Positions 34,753 to 44,472 of a stretch of 64,000 bases of DNA are shown here, in pieces. Location: assembly GCA_017454905.1 (NCBI GenBank), contig JAFTCB010000062.1, positions 124,001-188,000 of the forward strand, written 5' to 3'. The DNA comes from Bacteroidales bacterium. GTDB taxonomy: Bacteria; Bacteroidota; Bacteroidia; Bacteroidales; UBA932. Positions within the stretch are counted from its first letter, which is position 1; each line of letters begins with the position of its first letter. Made by a program: the position numbers and the translations under genes. Below the pieces are notes generated by a model. The model was not told where the DNA came from, did not search any database, and saw only the letters and a list, made by a program, of their open reading frames with translations.

Positions 34753-35211
34753 ATGCATAAATTATTAACCATCCTTTCCCTCGCCACCTGTGTGGCACTC
34801 TGCAGCGCCTGCGGCAGTCAGTCCCAGGACAATCAGGAACCTCAGCAAACCCAAAACGAACAACAATCCATGACACAGCAAAGCGGCAATTTCATTTTCG
34901 AGGCCGAGACCGCGTGGCACGATGCCGGCGGCGGCGCGGAGCGCCAGATTCTCGGTTACAATGACAACATCATGATGGTCAAGGTCAAATTCAAGAAGGG
35001 CCAGGTGGGTGCGATGCACAGCCATCCGCATTCGCAGGTGACCTATGTGGCTTCCGGCGCCTTCGAGTTTACCGTCGGGGATGTGACCAAGATCGTCCGG
35101 GCGGGCGACGCCCTTTACAAGCAGCCCAATATCGAGCATGGTTGCGTCTGCCTCGAGGACGGCATCCTCATCGACTGCTTCAATCCGATGCGGGATACTT
35201 TCCTGAAGTAG
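34753..35211 (+). CDS. kdgF: KdgF-like cupin, exported as a lipoprotein
   Basis: 152 residues. A lipobox LCSAC (Cys20) and a Gln-rich spacer are followed by one cupin domain (about 48-152). It closely follows the KdgF pattern: ILGYNDNIMMVKVKFKKGQ, GAMHSHPHSQVTYVASGAFE, FTVGD, PNIEHGCVCLEDGILIDCFN and PMRDTFL. The metal ligands His-x-His (MHSHPH), a Gln and the His in IEHG are present. KdgF converts 4,5-unsaturated uronates, the products of pectate lyases, to the linear 5-keto form. The classical enzyme is cytoplasmic; here a lipid anchor places it in the envelope. The divergent promoter shared with PL10 supports the assignment. Confidence 0.82.
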   Translation: MHKLLTILSLATCVALCSACGSQSQDNQEPQQTQNEQQSMTQQSGNFIFEAETAWHDAGGGAERQILGYNDNIMMVKVKFKKGQVGAMHSHPHSQVTYVASGAFEFTVGDVTKIVRAGDALYKQPNIEHGCVCLEDGILIDCFNPMRDTFLK

Positions 35212-35220
35212 TTTACCGGT

Positions 35221-38200
35221 TTAGACAGGGTACTTCACCGTAAAACACGCACCGCCAAGGGTGAAGGAACGGCTGTAGGCGATGGTGGCGCCGCAGCGCT
35301 CCAGGATGCTCCGGCTGATGGCAAGCCCCAGGCCGGAACCGCCGTTCTTGGTCGTGAAATTCGGCGTAAACAGCCGCTCGACATTCTCATCCGAAACGCC
35401 CGGACCATTGTCCTCGACCACGATATCATAGAACCCGTCCTCCACCGACTTGCGCAAAGACACGACGATATGCCCCTGCGGAGCATCCCCGATCGCCTGC
35501 ACGGCATTGCCCAGCAGATTAACGAACACACGCGTCAACTGCGGCTTGGGACCCTCCACCCGAACATCCGCCAGGCCGAGATAATCAAAAACGATATTCT
35601 CCTTGTTGTCAAACATGGAAATCTCCTCCTGCAGCAACTGGTCCAGCGCAATCTCCGTCGGCGCCTCGGTATAGAGCTTCGCAAAGGTCGAGAACTCATT
35701 CGCCGTATCGGTCAGGATATCGATATGGTCCAGGATGACCCGGCTGGCCTCCTCGAAACGCTCCTGCCACGCAGGATCCCCCTTCTGCTTGAGCCGGATC
35801 ACCCGCTGGAGCTGCAGCTTCATCGGCGTAAGCGGATTCTTGATCTCATGCGCCACCTGCCGTGCCATCCCGCTCCAGGCCTTGTCCCGCTCGGCCTGCG
35901 CCAGCTTCCGGGAACTCTCGGAAAGCTCCGTCACCATGCGGTTGTAAGCCTGCACGATGGAAGAGATCTCATCATCCCGGTCATACGTGATATACTCCAG
36001 GGAACCCAGGTCCGCGCTGGCCATCTTCTGGCTCATCTCGCTCAGCGGCTTGAACATGCGGTCTACGATCCGGGACACCATGAACAGGGCCATCAGCAGG
36101 AAAAGCAGGAAAAGCGACAGGATGGTCAGCGAATGCATCACGGCATCCTCCTCGAAATCGTACGTATCCTCATTGTACGGCGAGCAGAGGATGGCCAGCA
36201 TGGACCCGTTGTCCGCGAAAAGCGGCGCATACATGCTGTAGAACTTCTGCCGGCCCAGCTGCTCACGCTGGATGAAATGCCGCCGGTTGCCGTAGATGAT
36301 GTTGTAGTAGGCCGTCCCGTTGATCCGCTCCGCCACCATCAGCTGGTCGAAAATCATCGGCGTGGTCGTCATCAGCAAGCGCCCGGAAGGACTGTAGAGC
36401 GTGATATCCGAGCCGGTATCGCTGCCCACCCGTTCGATCAGGCTGTGCACGGTCTGCCAGTCGTTCCCGTTGCCGGCCCCCGTCTCCTGCAGCCCGGCCT
36501 GCATCATCGTCACGATCGAACTGACCTTGTCCGACATCACCGTCTGCCGGTTGCTGTCATTGCGCGAATACACGAAAAGCACGCTCACCAGCGCCATCGA
36601 GAGCAAGGTGAGGATCAGCGAAGCCAGCAGCACCCAGGAGATCCGGGAGCGGTAATAAGTCTGCTGGAAAACCGGCATCTTGGGCTGCCGCAACACACCC
36701 AGCATGAGCATCAGGAAGGTCAGCAGGGCCACCAGGATCCCCGCCACGAGATAAGCCAGCGTCCCGATCTGCGAGCGCGAAATCACGACGGCTTCCCCGT
36801 CACCCACCACATACATGAAATGCCGGTACCCGTCCCGGGCGAAATGGCCGGAATGCGAACCGTACAACTGGACATAGAGCCGGTCGTCAATCCGCGTCGG
36901 ATAAGGATACGGGCCGCGGTAGGACTTCAGGTCCCGCCCCGAATACCGGGCATAAGAATAACCGGAAGGCAGGGACACCTGTCCGGGAGAGGTAATGCCG
37001 AAAATACCGGCGTAGCCCCGCCCGCCCAGGGTTTCCCGGCTCTCCAGGCGCACCAGGACCCGCGAAAGCTCATTCTCATCCGACAGGTAGAAGAAGACGC
37101 CGACATAGTAGGGCTTGCCGTTCTCCCGCCGAGCATACAGGAAGCGGGAATTCTCCGCGATCGCCACGCCGTCCTCCAGGATGGCGTTGAACTCGTCAGC
37201 AGCCTGCCGCGTATTGTTGAAGCGGTTGTACACCCGCGCGGACACCAGATAATCCCGGTCGCTGCCGGAGAAGTAATACTCCGCGATCCGGCTCTGGATG
37301 GCCGATTCCGAACCCTGGAAATGCGACAGGGCGGACAGGATCATGTCGTCCGCGATCTGGGACTCCACCCGGCGCAGACGCAGTTCCAGCGAGATATCCC
37401 GGTCGAATGCCAGCCGGTTCGCGATCAGCCCGAGGCGGTCCTGCTCCTTGCGGAAACCCAGGATGCCGGATACGGTGACCAGGTACACGGCCATCAGCAC
37501 GGACCAGATCACCCGGCCCGTCAGCGAGAAGGAATCGAAATGCCGTCCGGTCATCTTCTCGATCGCCGGTTTCAGCACCTGCAGCTGCAGCGGGATCCCC
37601 GTCAGCATGGTCAGGAAAGACAGGTAGACCACAATGCAGAAAGGGGAAAGTTGCGACAGTTTATACAACTCCAGGGAGAAGCCCGAATTGAGGATAATGC
37701 TCTTCAGCGCGAAGAACGAATAAACCAGTTCCAGGGCGATAACCAGCAAGCCCGCCAGGGTCCCGCCGCTCCGCCTCGCCGGCGTATTCATCCAGTTCCA
37801 GAAGCTCTCCCGCGCCATGTAGGCGACGAACGAAAGCCAGAGGATGGCCAGGTTGATGATGATCACCGCACCCAGCGAATAAAGCCATTCGCCACCGGCA
37901 TACAGCATCGGGGAAAAGATCAGGGCCCGGGTCTGGGAGAACTTCCCCCAGAGGAAGAAGCCGCCCATCACGGTCACAATCCCGATGGCGACGACGCGGA
38001 AACGCCGGAGCGACCGCTCCGCCGACAGATAAAGCAAGAACGCCGACAGGATCAGGAAAAGCGCCAGCCACAGCAGCGGAGAAGAATCGCGTCCCGCAGC
38101 CGACAGGGATTCCAGCATGATCTTGAACTGCGGCCTTCCCTCCACCGTCACGGGAGAGCCCCCGCTGGAAGAAACCGGCCGGATCGTATATTTCCGCGGC

Positions 38201-38727
38201 AGATGCAGATGGCGGTTCGCCCGGGCGGCACGCCCTTCCAGCATATCATCTTTGATCTCCATGCCGGCGATCACCCGCACTTCCCCGCTCCCAACGGCCT
38301 TGGCCAGGTACCAGCGCGTGCCGAAACTATAGAATCCCAGCGAATCCGTGACCTGCAGGAGCGGCGACACCGCCCCCACCCGGGGATCCGCCAGGAAAGG
38401 CACGTAGACCCGCTGGTTGATGTCGTCATTGGCAATCGGGAATTCGTTGCACCAGGACTGGAGCGTGTCCTGGCAATAACGGTACACCACGAAATCCGAC
38501 GGCAGCCGGTCCAGGTCCAGCCACTGTGAAGGATCCTGGGAAAGCGCCTGGCCGATGTACTTGTCGAGCAGGGCCATGCGGCGCACCGCCGCACGCTCCA
38601 CCCGGCGGGCGATGGCAGAAGTGTCCCCCGGCGACTGCGTCACGCGCAACGAAGAGATGAACAACAACGCGCCGGCCAGCAACATGGCCGCGGCACCCCA
38701 TTCCTTGATATTCTTGCCCAGTTTCAT
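35221..38727 (-). CDS. NtrY-like multi-spanning sensor histidine kinase
   Basis: 1168 residues from the ATG at 38727, which overlaps the rlmH stop; the longer open frame covers rlmH in another frame. One membrane helix near the N-terminus, a periplasmic segment, a group of about six helices (residues about 250-470), a second extracytoplasmic domain, further helices, a HAMP segment (IVDRMFKPLSEMSQKMASAD) and a kinase core: His960 in VAHEIKNPLTP, N-box LLGNAVQAIG, VEDNGPG, and GSGLGLAIS. The kinase part is NtrY-like. A possible partner, the NtrC-like protein at 56046, is 17 kb away. It ends 9 nt from the convergent kdgF-like gene. Signal unknown. Confidence 0.85.
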   Translation of the reverse strand: MKLGKNIKEWGAAAMLLAGALLFISSLRVTQSPGDTSAIARRVERAAVRRMALLDKYIGQALSQDPSQWLDLDRLPSDFVVYRYCQDTLQSWCNEFPIANDDINQRVYVPFLADPRVGAVSPLLQVTDSLGFYSFGTRWYLAKAVGSGEVRVIAGMEIKDDMLEGRAARANRHLHLPRKYTIRPVSSSGGSPVTVEGRPQFKIMLESLSAAGRDSSPLLWLALFLILSAFLLYLSAERSLRRFRVVAIGIVTVMGGFFLWGKFSQTRALIFSPMLYAGGEWLYSLGAVIIINLAILWLSFVAYMARESFWNWMNTPARRSGGTLAGLLVIALELVYSFFALKSIILNSGFSLELYKLSQLSPFCIVVYLSFLTMLTGIPLQLQVLKPAIEKMTGRHFDSFSLTGRVIWSVLMAVYLVTVSGILGFRKEQDRLGLIANRLAFDRDISLELRLRRVESQIADDMILSALSHFQGSESAIQSRIAEYYFSGSDRDYLVSARVYNRFNNTRQAADEFNAILEDGVAIAENSRFLYARRENGKPYYVGVFFYLSDENELSRVLVRLESRETLGGRGYAGIFGITSPGQVSLPSGYSYARYSGRDLKSYRGPYPYPTRIDDRLYVQLYGSHSGHFARDGYRHFMYVVGDGEAVVISRSQIGTLAYLVAGILVALLTFLMLMLGVLRQPKMPVFQQTYYRSRISWVLLASLILTLLSMALVSVLFVYSRNDSNRQTVMSDKVSSIVTMMQAGLQETGAGNGNDWQTVHSLIERVGSDTGSDITLYSPSGRLLMTTTPMIFDQLMVAERINGTAYYNIIYGNRRHFIQREQLGRQKFYSMYAPLFADNGSMLAILCSPYNEDTYDFEEDAVMHSLTILSLFLLFLLMALFMVSRIVDRMFKPLSEMSQKMASADLGSLEYITYDRDDEISSIVQAYNRMVTELSESSRKLAQAERDKAWSGMARQVAHEIKNPLTPMKLQLQRVIRLKQKGDPAWQERFEEASRVILDHIDILTDTANEFSTFAKLYTEAPTEIALDQLLQEEISMFDNKENIVFDYLGLADVRVEGPKPQLTRVFVNLLGNAVQAIGDAPQGHIVVSLRKSVEDGFYDIVVEDNGPGVSDENVERLFTPNFTTKNGGSGLGLAISRSILERCGATIAYSRSFTLGGACFTVKYPV

Positions 38728-39197
38728 TCGTGATGATACGGCTCTCCCCGCAGGATGGTGAAAGCCCGGTAAAGCTGTTCTGCAAAAATCGTTCTCACCA
38801 GCTGGTGGGAATACGTCATTTTCGAAAGCGAGAGTTTGCCGTCCGCCCGCGCATACACCGCTCCGGAGAAACCGTAGGCCCCGCCGATCACGAAGACCAG
38901 GTCCCGCCCGGACAGCGTCAGCCGCCTGCCCAGCCATTCGGCAAACTCCAGCGAGCGGTACTCCCGGCCGTGCTCATCCAGCAGGAAGACCTCATCCCCG
39001 GGCTTGACCTGCCGGAGGATCAGTTCGCCTTCTTTCTCCTTGATCTGCTCCCGGCTCAGCGCGGACACGCCCTTGAGTTCCGGGATCTCCCGGACCTCGA
39101 ACGGGACATAATGCTTCAGGCGGGAACTGTACATCTCCAGTCCCTCCCGCACCCAGGGGATATCCGTCTTGCCGACTGTAAGCAGTGTCAGATGCAT
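38724..39197 (-). CDS. rlmH: 23S rRNA (pseudouridine1915-N3)-methyltransferase RlmH
   Basis: 157 residues, standard length. A SPOUT methyltransferase that methylates pseudouridine 1915 in helix 69 of 23S rRNA at the subunit interface. Features: LLTVGKTDIPWV at the N-terminus, LLDEHGREYRSLEFAEWL, the knotted cofactor site FVIGGAYGFSG and the C-terminal LSKMTYSHQLVRTIFAEQLY with YHHE at the end. It lies 1 nt after the PL26-like gene and overlaps the kinase start by 3 nt, an unrelated trio in one transcript. Confidence 0.96.
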   Translation of the reverse strand: MHLTLLTVGKTDIPWVREGLEMYSSRLKHYVPFEVREIPELKGVSALSREQIKEKEGELILRQVKPGDEVFLLDEHGREYRSLEFAEWLGRRLTLSGRDLVFVIGGAYGFSGAVYARADGKLSLSKMTYSHQLVRTIFAEQLYRAFTILRGEPYHHE

Positions 39198-39198
39198 C

Positions 39199-41979
39199 TT
39201 ATTCAGGTTTGTAGCGGCGTGCCCACTCCATCACTTCGATGGCGTTCAGCAGCCATTGCGTCGTACTCGGGGTATGGAGCTGCCACCCGGCCGTCTGCCC
39301 CAGGAAATGCGGATCGCCGTACGGCTTGACCAGGTCCGGCGTCGCCACCTTGGCATCCAGCGGATGCGGCCGGACAGGGGTACCGTCGCTTTCGGTAACG
39401 GTCAGCCCGTTGTCCAGCAGGTTCTTCCAGGCCAGTTCCCCCATCTCCGCGTTCCCTTCGGAATCCGCGATCCAGGCCGCCATGCGCGGCCCGGTCATGC
39501 TCCCGCCGCCGACATGGGCCAGCGCCCGGAAGGCATTGTCCACCTGGCGCCAGAACTCCGGCGCATCTACCGTCGCCTTGATGTCCGCCAGCATCTCCGG
39601 CACACCGAAAATGGTGCTGAACGAGTCCGCCCGCACCTCGGACAGACGATAGCCCAGCAAGGACTTGAGTTTCCGATCGCTCAGGCTCGCCGCGGGGACG
39701 AATTCGGACTTCGGGGCATTCACCTCCCCCTTGACGTCCGGACTTTCGTTCAGCCACACCATGAAACGTCCGGTCTCGGGATCGAAATAGTCGAAGGTCA
39801 GGCGGCCGCTGAGGCGTCCCAGTGCCGTCAGGTCCCGGATCGAATCGAGCAGCCGGTCCCGCCAGCGGACATCGCCCGTCCGCTCCCACTCGATCATCCA
39901 GTTGCCCGCATAGTAGCCCCAGTCATTGAGCGTGGACTTGATGTAGGTGCCGCCCACGGCCCCCCAGGTGCTGATGCGGCGGGCATAATCATAGGCCTTC
40001 TCCGCGCCCAGCTGCTCCGTCATCCGGTCTCCGGTCAGCGGATCGCCGCCGGTCAGATAGTACAGGTAGCGCTTCATCCCGGCATAGCTGATGCGCGGCT
40101 GCTTGGCTCCGTCGCCCCAATGGGAGACATTGTGGCGCGAGCCCAGCGGGGCGAACTGTCCGAGATGGTGGACATCCACCTCGCTGGCGTGCTTCTCCAG
40201 CGCCTCGGCCATCGTCCAGATGTCCTCGCGGCCCGTACGCAGGAAGCAGGTCCACAGCAGCACGTTGGGGGCCAGTTCCACATTGTTCCAGGCCCATCCG
40301 CCGATATCATAGCGCCAGTCGTGGCGAGTAAAGTCATAATTGTGCATCACGTCGCCGTAGTTCCAGAAGCCGTACCAGGAACGCTCATCGATCTGGCGGC
40401 GGTAATATTCCAGGTTCTCGTCCAGCTGCCGTTCGATGCCCGCGTAGACCGGGTCCTCCGGCCGGGGCAGCGCCCAGTAGTCTCCGAAGGCGTGCACGGA
40501 ATAGAAATACTCCGGCGTGCAGCTGTACTGCAGCGGCTTCTGGACGGCCTTGGCCACGGCCAGCAATTCCTCATTGGCCGGGATCCCGTCAAACAGGCGG
40601 ACTTCCAGCGTGGAGCGGTGTCCGACTCCGTAGGGGGATTCCCAGCCCTCCTTGTAGTCCTCGTAGTTGATCCGCAGATCATGGGGCACGGTATCATAAT
40701 GGCGCATGTCCATCGCCGGTCCGTCCGGCGACCAGAGCCAGGCCGTCAGGTAGCCGGCCTCCTCCCCCGCCCGGTCCACATGCAGGGCGGCAGGATAACT
40801 CTGCCAGAAGTCCTTGACCCCGACGAACAGGCTGCCGGAGCAGTCCCCCAGCAGGGCGCCGCCCAGCGAGCGAGCGCCTTCGACGTAGTGGACCCAGGAG
40901 CTTTCCGGACTGGTGCGCTTGTCGATCGTGAACCCGTTGGATCCGGTCTGCACCAGGCGCATGTCTCCCCAGACCGGGCAGGTCTGCAGCGCGGCGCGTT
41001 CCGAAGCGGACAGATCCGCTTCATCGGGAAGCCGGGCTCCCCGCAGATAATCCTGATAATGCTCGACGAAAATGCGTCCCGCGCTCGGCCGGTAGCCCGG
41101 CGCCAGGCGGACCGGCTCGCACCAGAATCCGGCGCCATCCTCCCCGTCGCCCGCGAAGCGGACATGGCGGTTGTGCACCTCCTCGCGGAACGGCACGCGG
41201 AAGCGGACGCCCAGTCCCGCGACGAAATCTTCCCGGCCGTCGCTGTCGAAGACGAAGGAATGTGTGATCTGGATCGTGGGCATATCCGCATAGAAAATGC
41301 AATAGACCGCATACGGGAGCCATTCCCGGCCGCCGGCGGCCCGGTGCCGGCCTTCCACCTTGACGACGGCCCGCATCGGATTGTCCTGCACCAGGGTCAG
41401 TTTCTCCACCCGGCCCAGACACTCCTCCTGGCTGACCGTCCGCTGCTCCTGCGTCCCGGTGCGGCGCTCCCACACCGCCACCAGGGCGGCCTCGGAAGCA
41501 ATCAATTTATCCCCGAGCGTCAGGTCGCGGATGAAGGCGGAGCCGTCGGCAGGAAACAGGCAGTCCAGCGCCCCGGTATGGATGCGGATACCGTCCGCAT
41601 CCCGGTGCGCCAGGGTACGCGGTGCAGGGGTGCCTGCCGGTTTGCGGCTCCGGGATTTCGGCGCGGGCCGCACTTCCAGTTTCAGTTCATTCCGGACCGC
41701 GTCCGGGGTACCTGTGACGGCCATTCCCAGCCATTTCAGCGATCCGTCCGGCCAGTACGCCAGCGGCCAGCTGCCCGAAGGGACGATGTGGCCGGCGGCA
41801 TCGGTCAGGATGAAAGTTGCGTCGGGCCGGACGGTCCCCTTGGCGAACGGGACGCCCCAGGATGCGCCCTGACGCACGGCGGCCTCCCGTCCGGGTATCG
41901 GCCGGAGGTCGATCTGCTCCGCCCGGGACAGGAAAGATCCCGCAACGGACAAGAGCAGGAGGATGAGATATTTCTTCAT
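39199..41979 (-). CDS. Secreted PcRGLX/YetA-like protein, putative exo-rhamnogalacturonan lyase (PL26-like)
   Basis: 926 residues from the ATG at 41979, which gives a signal peptide ending LSRAEQ; an earlier start would add a tail. The order fits the PcRGLX/YetA family: N-terminal beta domain (ASWGVPFAKGTVRP, WPLAYWPDGSLKWLG), a central sandwich (HSFVFDSDGREDFVAGLG, VRFRVPF), then a large alpha/alpha toroid (FGDYWALPRP, FWNYGDVMHNYDF, DIGGWAWNNVELAP, GSRHNVSHWGDGAKQPRISY). The fungal founder, PL26, removes rhamnogalacturonan disaccharides from chain ends. Homogeneous family activity is not assured. It is followed by rlmH 1 nt later and has its own -7 element. Confidence 0.72.
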   Translation of the reverse strand: MKKYLILLLLSVAGSFLSRAEQIDLRPIPGREAAVRQGASWGVPFAKGTVRPDATFILTDAAGHIVPSGSWPLAYWPDGSLKWLGMAVTGTPDAVRNELKLEVRPAPKSRSRKPAGTPAPRTLAHRDADGIRIHTGALDCLFPADGSAFIRDLTLGDKLIASEAALVAVWERRTGTQEQRTVSQEECLGRVEKLTLVQDNPMRAVVKVEGRHRAAGGREWLPYAVYCIFYADMPTIQITHSFVFDSDGREDFVAGLGVRFRVPFREEVHNRHVRFAGDGEDGAGFWCEPVRLAPGYRPSAGRIFVEHYQDYLRGARLPDEADLSASERAALQTCPVWGDMRLVQTGSNGFTIDKRTSPESSWVHYVEGARSLGGALLGDCSGSLFVGVKDFWQSYPAALHVDRAGEEAGYLTAWLWSPDGPAMDMRHYDTVPHDLRINYEDYKEGWESPYGVGHRSTLEVRLFDGIPANEELLAVAKAVQKPLQYSCTPEYFYSVHAFGDYWALPRPEDPVYAGIERQLDENLEYYRRQIDERSWYGFWNYGDVMHNYDFTRHDWRYDIGGWAWNNVELAPNVLLWTCFLRTGREDIWTMAEALEKHASEVDVHHLGQFAPLGSRHNVSHWGDGAKQPRISYAGMKRYLYYLTGGDPLTGDRMTEQLGAEKAYDYARRISTWGAVGGTYIKSTLNDWGYYAGNWMIEWERTGDVRWRDRLLDSIRDLTALGRLSGRLTFDYFDPETGRFMVWLNESPDVKGEVNAPKSEFVPAASLSDRKLKSLLGYRLSEVRADSFSTIFGVPEMLADIKATVDAPEFWRQVDNAFRALAHVGGGSMTGPRMAAWIADSEGNAEMGELAWKNLLDNGLTVTESDGTPVRPHPLDAKVATPDLVKPYGDPHFLGQTAGWQLHTPSTTQWLLNAIEVMEWARRYKPE

Positions 41980-42003
41980 TTGACGGAGATCATTGGTTTT
42001 CCT

Positions 42004-42012
42004 ACAAATATA
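42004..42012 (-). promoter_or_regulatory. -7 element of the PL26-like gene
   Basis: The minus strand reads TATATTTGT, a TAnnTTTG match 24 nt upstream of the ATG at 41979, in the 67-nt gap to the divergent DUF4783 gene. Confidence 0.5.
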
Positions 42013-42046
42013 ATAACGTGGCTCGGAATTTGCAATCATTCCGGCC

Positions 42047-42448
42047 GTGCTACGCTTGCTCAAAATCACGGCAGTCCTCCTGCCCCTGCTCTTCTGCGGA
42101 CGCCTCCTGGCCCAGCCCGCAGGCTATGATGTGTTCATCCCGATCAGCAAATACATGGCGCAGGGCAACGCGGACAACCTGTCCGCCTGGTTCGACGACA
42201 ATCTCGAGATCGCCGTGATCTCCCAGGGCAGCAGCGCCAGCAAGGCCCAGGCCAGGCAGATCGTCAAGACCTTCTTCGACAGCCACACCCCGCGCTCCTT
42301 CGAGGTCAACCACACCGCCGGCAGGGACAACATGAAGTACGCCCTCGGCACGCTGAATGCCGGCGGAGAGAACTACTCCGTCACCATCTTCGTCAGTTCG
42401 AAAGGCAAGACCTACAAGATCCAGCAACTCAAGATCGAGCGGCTCTGA
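42047..42448 (+). CDS. Secreted DUF4783 family protein
   Basis: 133 residues, read from a GTG at 42047; no ATG is available in frame before the signal peptide (ending LLAQ). The mature domain of about 108 residues (ISKYMAQGNADNLSAWFDDN, then FFDSHTPRSFEVNHTA, ending KTYKIQQLKIERL) matches the small alpha+beta DUF4783 fold (SnoaL/NTF2-like) widespread in Bacteroidetes envelopes. Role unknown. Its stop abuts that of the convergent aminotransferase gene with no gap. Confidence 0.75.
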   Translation: MLRLLKITAVLLPLLFCGRLLAQPAGYDVFIPISKYMAQGNADNLSAWFDDNLEIAVISQGSSASKAQARQIVKTFFDSHTPRSFEVNHTAGRDNMKYALGTLNAGGENYSVTIFVSSKGKTYKIQQLKIERL

Positions 42449-43561
42449 TCACCGTCCCGACTCCCTGATCACGCAATCGCAGATACGGTCCGCATCGTCC
42501 GGATGCAGGTCCGGATACAGCGGCAGGCAGAGCACGCCCGCCGCCAGCCGCCGTGCCACGGGGGTCCGGGCGGCTGCAGCAGCCGCGCTGCCCGCATAGC
42601 ATTCCAGGTCGGGAATCAGCGGGAAGAAATATTTCCGGGCGAGGACGCCCGCATCGCGCAAGCGCGCGTAAACCCGGTCACGCAGTTCCTGCCCCTCGAA
42701 GAAAACCGGGAAATAGGCGTCGTTGGGCTCGACCTCCGGCCGCAGGACGGGAAGGCGCAGCCCCGGGCGGCCGTCCAGCCGCGCACGGTACTGACCGGCC
42801 AGCGCATGCCGCCGCCTGAGCGCATCCTCAACATGGCGCATGCAGCACAGGCCCATCGCCGCCTGGAATTCACTCATTTTGGCATTCCCGCCCACGGAGG
42901 CGCAATGCTCCTCGTCGCGGATGCCGAAATTCTTCGCGTCCTCCAGCGTCTGCAGCAGGGAGAGGTCCGCCGTGCAGACGGCACCGCCCTCGATGGTCGA
43001 GAAGACCTTGGTCGCGTGGAAGCTCAGCACGGACGCATCCCCGAAGCGGACCGCCGGGACGCCCCGGTACCGCACACCGAAGGCATGCGCCGCATCGTAG
43101 AGCACTTTCAGCGAATGGCGGGTGGCAACGGCGCCGATCCCCTCCACGTCGCAGACATGGCCATAGACATGGACCGGCAGCACGGCTGCGGTCCGTTCCG
43201 TCACCAGGGCACCGAGCCCGGACGGATCCAGGGTGCCGTCCTCTTCCCGGACATCGCAGAAAACGGGCCGGAAGCCACTGCGCACGATGGCATGGGTGGT
43301 GGACACGAAGGAGAACGGGGTCGTGATGACCTCGGCGCCTGCGGGAAGGCGCAAGGCGGCGAGCGCAGCCTCGAGCGCGAGGTGCCCGTTGGTGAAAAGG
43401 ACCGTGCCGGGGGTCTCCAGATAACCGGCCAGCGCAGTCCGGAACGCTTCGTGCTCCTCGCCCATATTGGTCAGGATGGCGCTGTCCCAGATTTTGCGGA
43501 GTTCCTCGCAATACTCCCCGAAAGGCGGGAGCGACGGACGGGTGACGGGAATCTTTTTCAT
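42449..43561 (-). CDS. DegT/DnrJ/EryC1/StrS family aminotransferase
   Basis: 370 residues. PLP-dependent, typically transfers an amino group to a keto-sugar nucleotide. The PLP lysine is in SFHATKVFSTIEGGA, with LYDAAHAFG (PLP-binding Asp) before it and the N-terminal TNGHLALEAALAAL helix of the family. Length is normal. Last gene of the efp-radical SAM-ATP-grasp-WbqC-GT2 operon; its start overlaps the GT2 stop by 4 nt. The context suggests an amino sugar destined for a surface or small-molecule glycoconjugate. Confidence 0.88.
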   Translation of the reverse strand: MKKIPVTRPSLPPFGEYCEELRKIWDSAILTNMGEEHEAFRTALAGYLETPGTVLFTNGHLALEAALAALRLPAGAEVITTPFSFVSTTHAIVRSGFRPVFCDVREEDGTLDPSGLGALVTERTAAVLPVHVYGHVCDVEGIGAVATRHSLKVLYDAAHAFGVRYRGVPAVRFGDASVLSFHATKVFSTIEGGAVCTADLSLLQTLEDAKNFGIRDEEHCASVGGNAKMSEFQAAMGLCCMRHVEDALRRRHALAGQYRARLDGRPGLRLPVLRPEVEPNDAYFPVFFEGQELRDRVYARLRDAGVLARKYFFPLIPDLECYAGSAAAAAARTPVARRLAAGVLCLPLYPDLHPDDADRICDCVIRESGR

Positions 43562-44472
43562 TTTCTGTAGCGGAGGATCAGGTTTCTGAAAGCACGCGCC
43601 GCATCCCTGCGGAGGCGGTGCAAGGTGATGCCGATCTCGCCGGGGGCGAGCATGGCGGCGTATTGCCTGCGGGCCAGCAGGCCGTTGGAATCAAACAGGC
43701 GTTTCCGGAGCGCGACCGCCCGGTGGCAACGCCCGCCGGTATAGCCGTCCAGCGCATCCAGCATCCGTTTCAGTTCAGCGCGGACTTCGTCAGAGAGCCA
43801 TTTCCCGTTCAGGGAGGTCCAGGAGCCGGGGATTCCGGTCCGGTACACGGACATGCAGTCGTCCAGATAGACCATCCCGCCGCGCAGCGAGCCCTGGATC
43901 TGCAGAACATAATCGTTGACCAGCACATCCCGCATCGGGGTCTGGCGCATATATGCCTCCAGCCGGCACATCAGGGAAGAAGTCGCCACGAAGTTGCCGC
44001 CTCCGAGGATGACCTCTTCCGCAGGGATGACGCAGTCCCGCAGGCGCGGCGCCTGGTATCCGTGCGGCTGCCCGTCCCGCAGGCACAGCGTCCGGTGGGC
44101 ACAGATGTCCGCCTCCGGATGCGCCCGAAGCGCTTCCACCTGCTTGCACAGTTTGTCAGGATCGGTCCACCAGTCGTCCCCTTCGCACAGGGCGACGAAA
44201 CGGCCGCGGATCAGCGGATACAGGAAGGCCCGGGAAACGGCGATCCCTTTCGAGGTCTGGTTCTCCGTCTGGAAGACCCCGCGGATGAGTTCCGGATAGC
44301 GCGCCTGGTACTCCCGCACGATCTCTGCCGTGCCGTCCGTCGAGGCGTCATCGTGCACCAGGACCTCGAAACGGAACGGCGCCCGCTGCGCGACGAAGCC
44401 TTCCAGCGCGTCGCGGATCAGCCCGGCCTGGTTGTATGTCAGGCAGAGGACGGTTACCAAGGGATTATCCAT
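43558..44472 (-). CDS. Family 2 glycosyltransferase
   Basis: 304 residues from the ATG at 44472 (MDNPLVTVLCLTYNQ); the longer frame adds seven non-conserved residues. GT-A fold: VTVLCLTYNQ, EVLVHDDASTDGT, LCEGDDWWTDPDKL containing the D-D metal/nucleotide site, then a variable acceptor domain and a basic C-terminus. No membrane helix. Transfers a sugar from a nucleotide donor; donor and acceptor are not predictable. Overlaps WbqC upstream by 8 nt and the aminotransferase downstream by 4 nt. Confidence 0.88.
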   Translation of the reverse strand: MDNPLVTVLCLTYNQAGLIRDALEGFVAQRAPFRFEVLVHDDASTDGTAEIVREYQARYPELIRGVFQTENQTSKGIAVSRAFLYPLIRGRFVALCEGDDWWTDPDKLCKQVEALRAHPEADICAHRTLCLRDGQPHGYQAPRLRDCVIPAEEVILGGGNFVATSSLMCRLEAYMRQTPMRDVLVNDYVLQIQGSLRGGMVYLDDCMSVYRTGIPGSWTSLNGKWLSDEVRAELKRMLDALDGYTGGRCHRAVALRKRLFDSNGLLARRQYAAMLAPGEIGITLHRLRRDAARAFRNLILRYRK

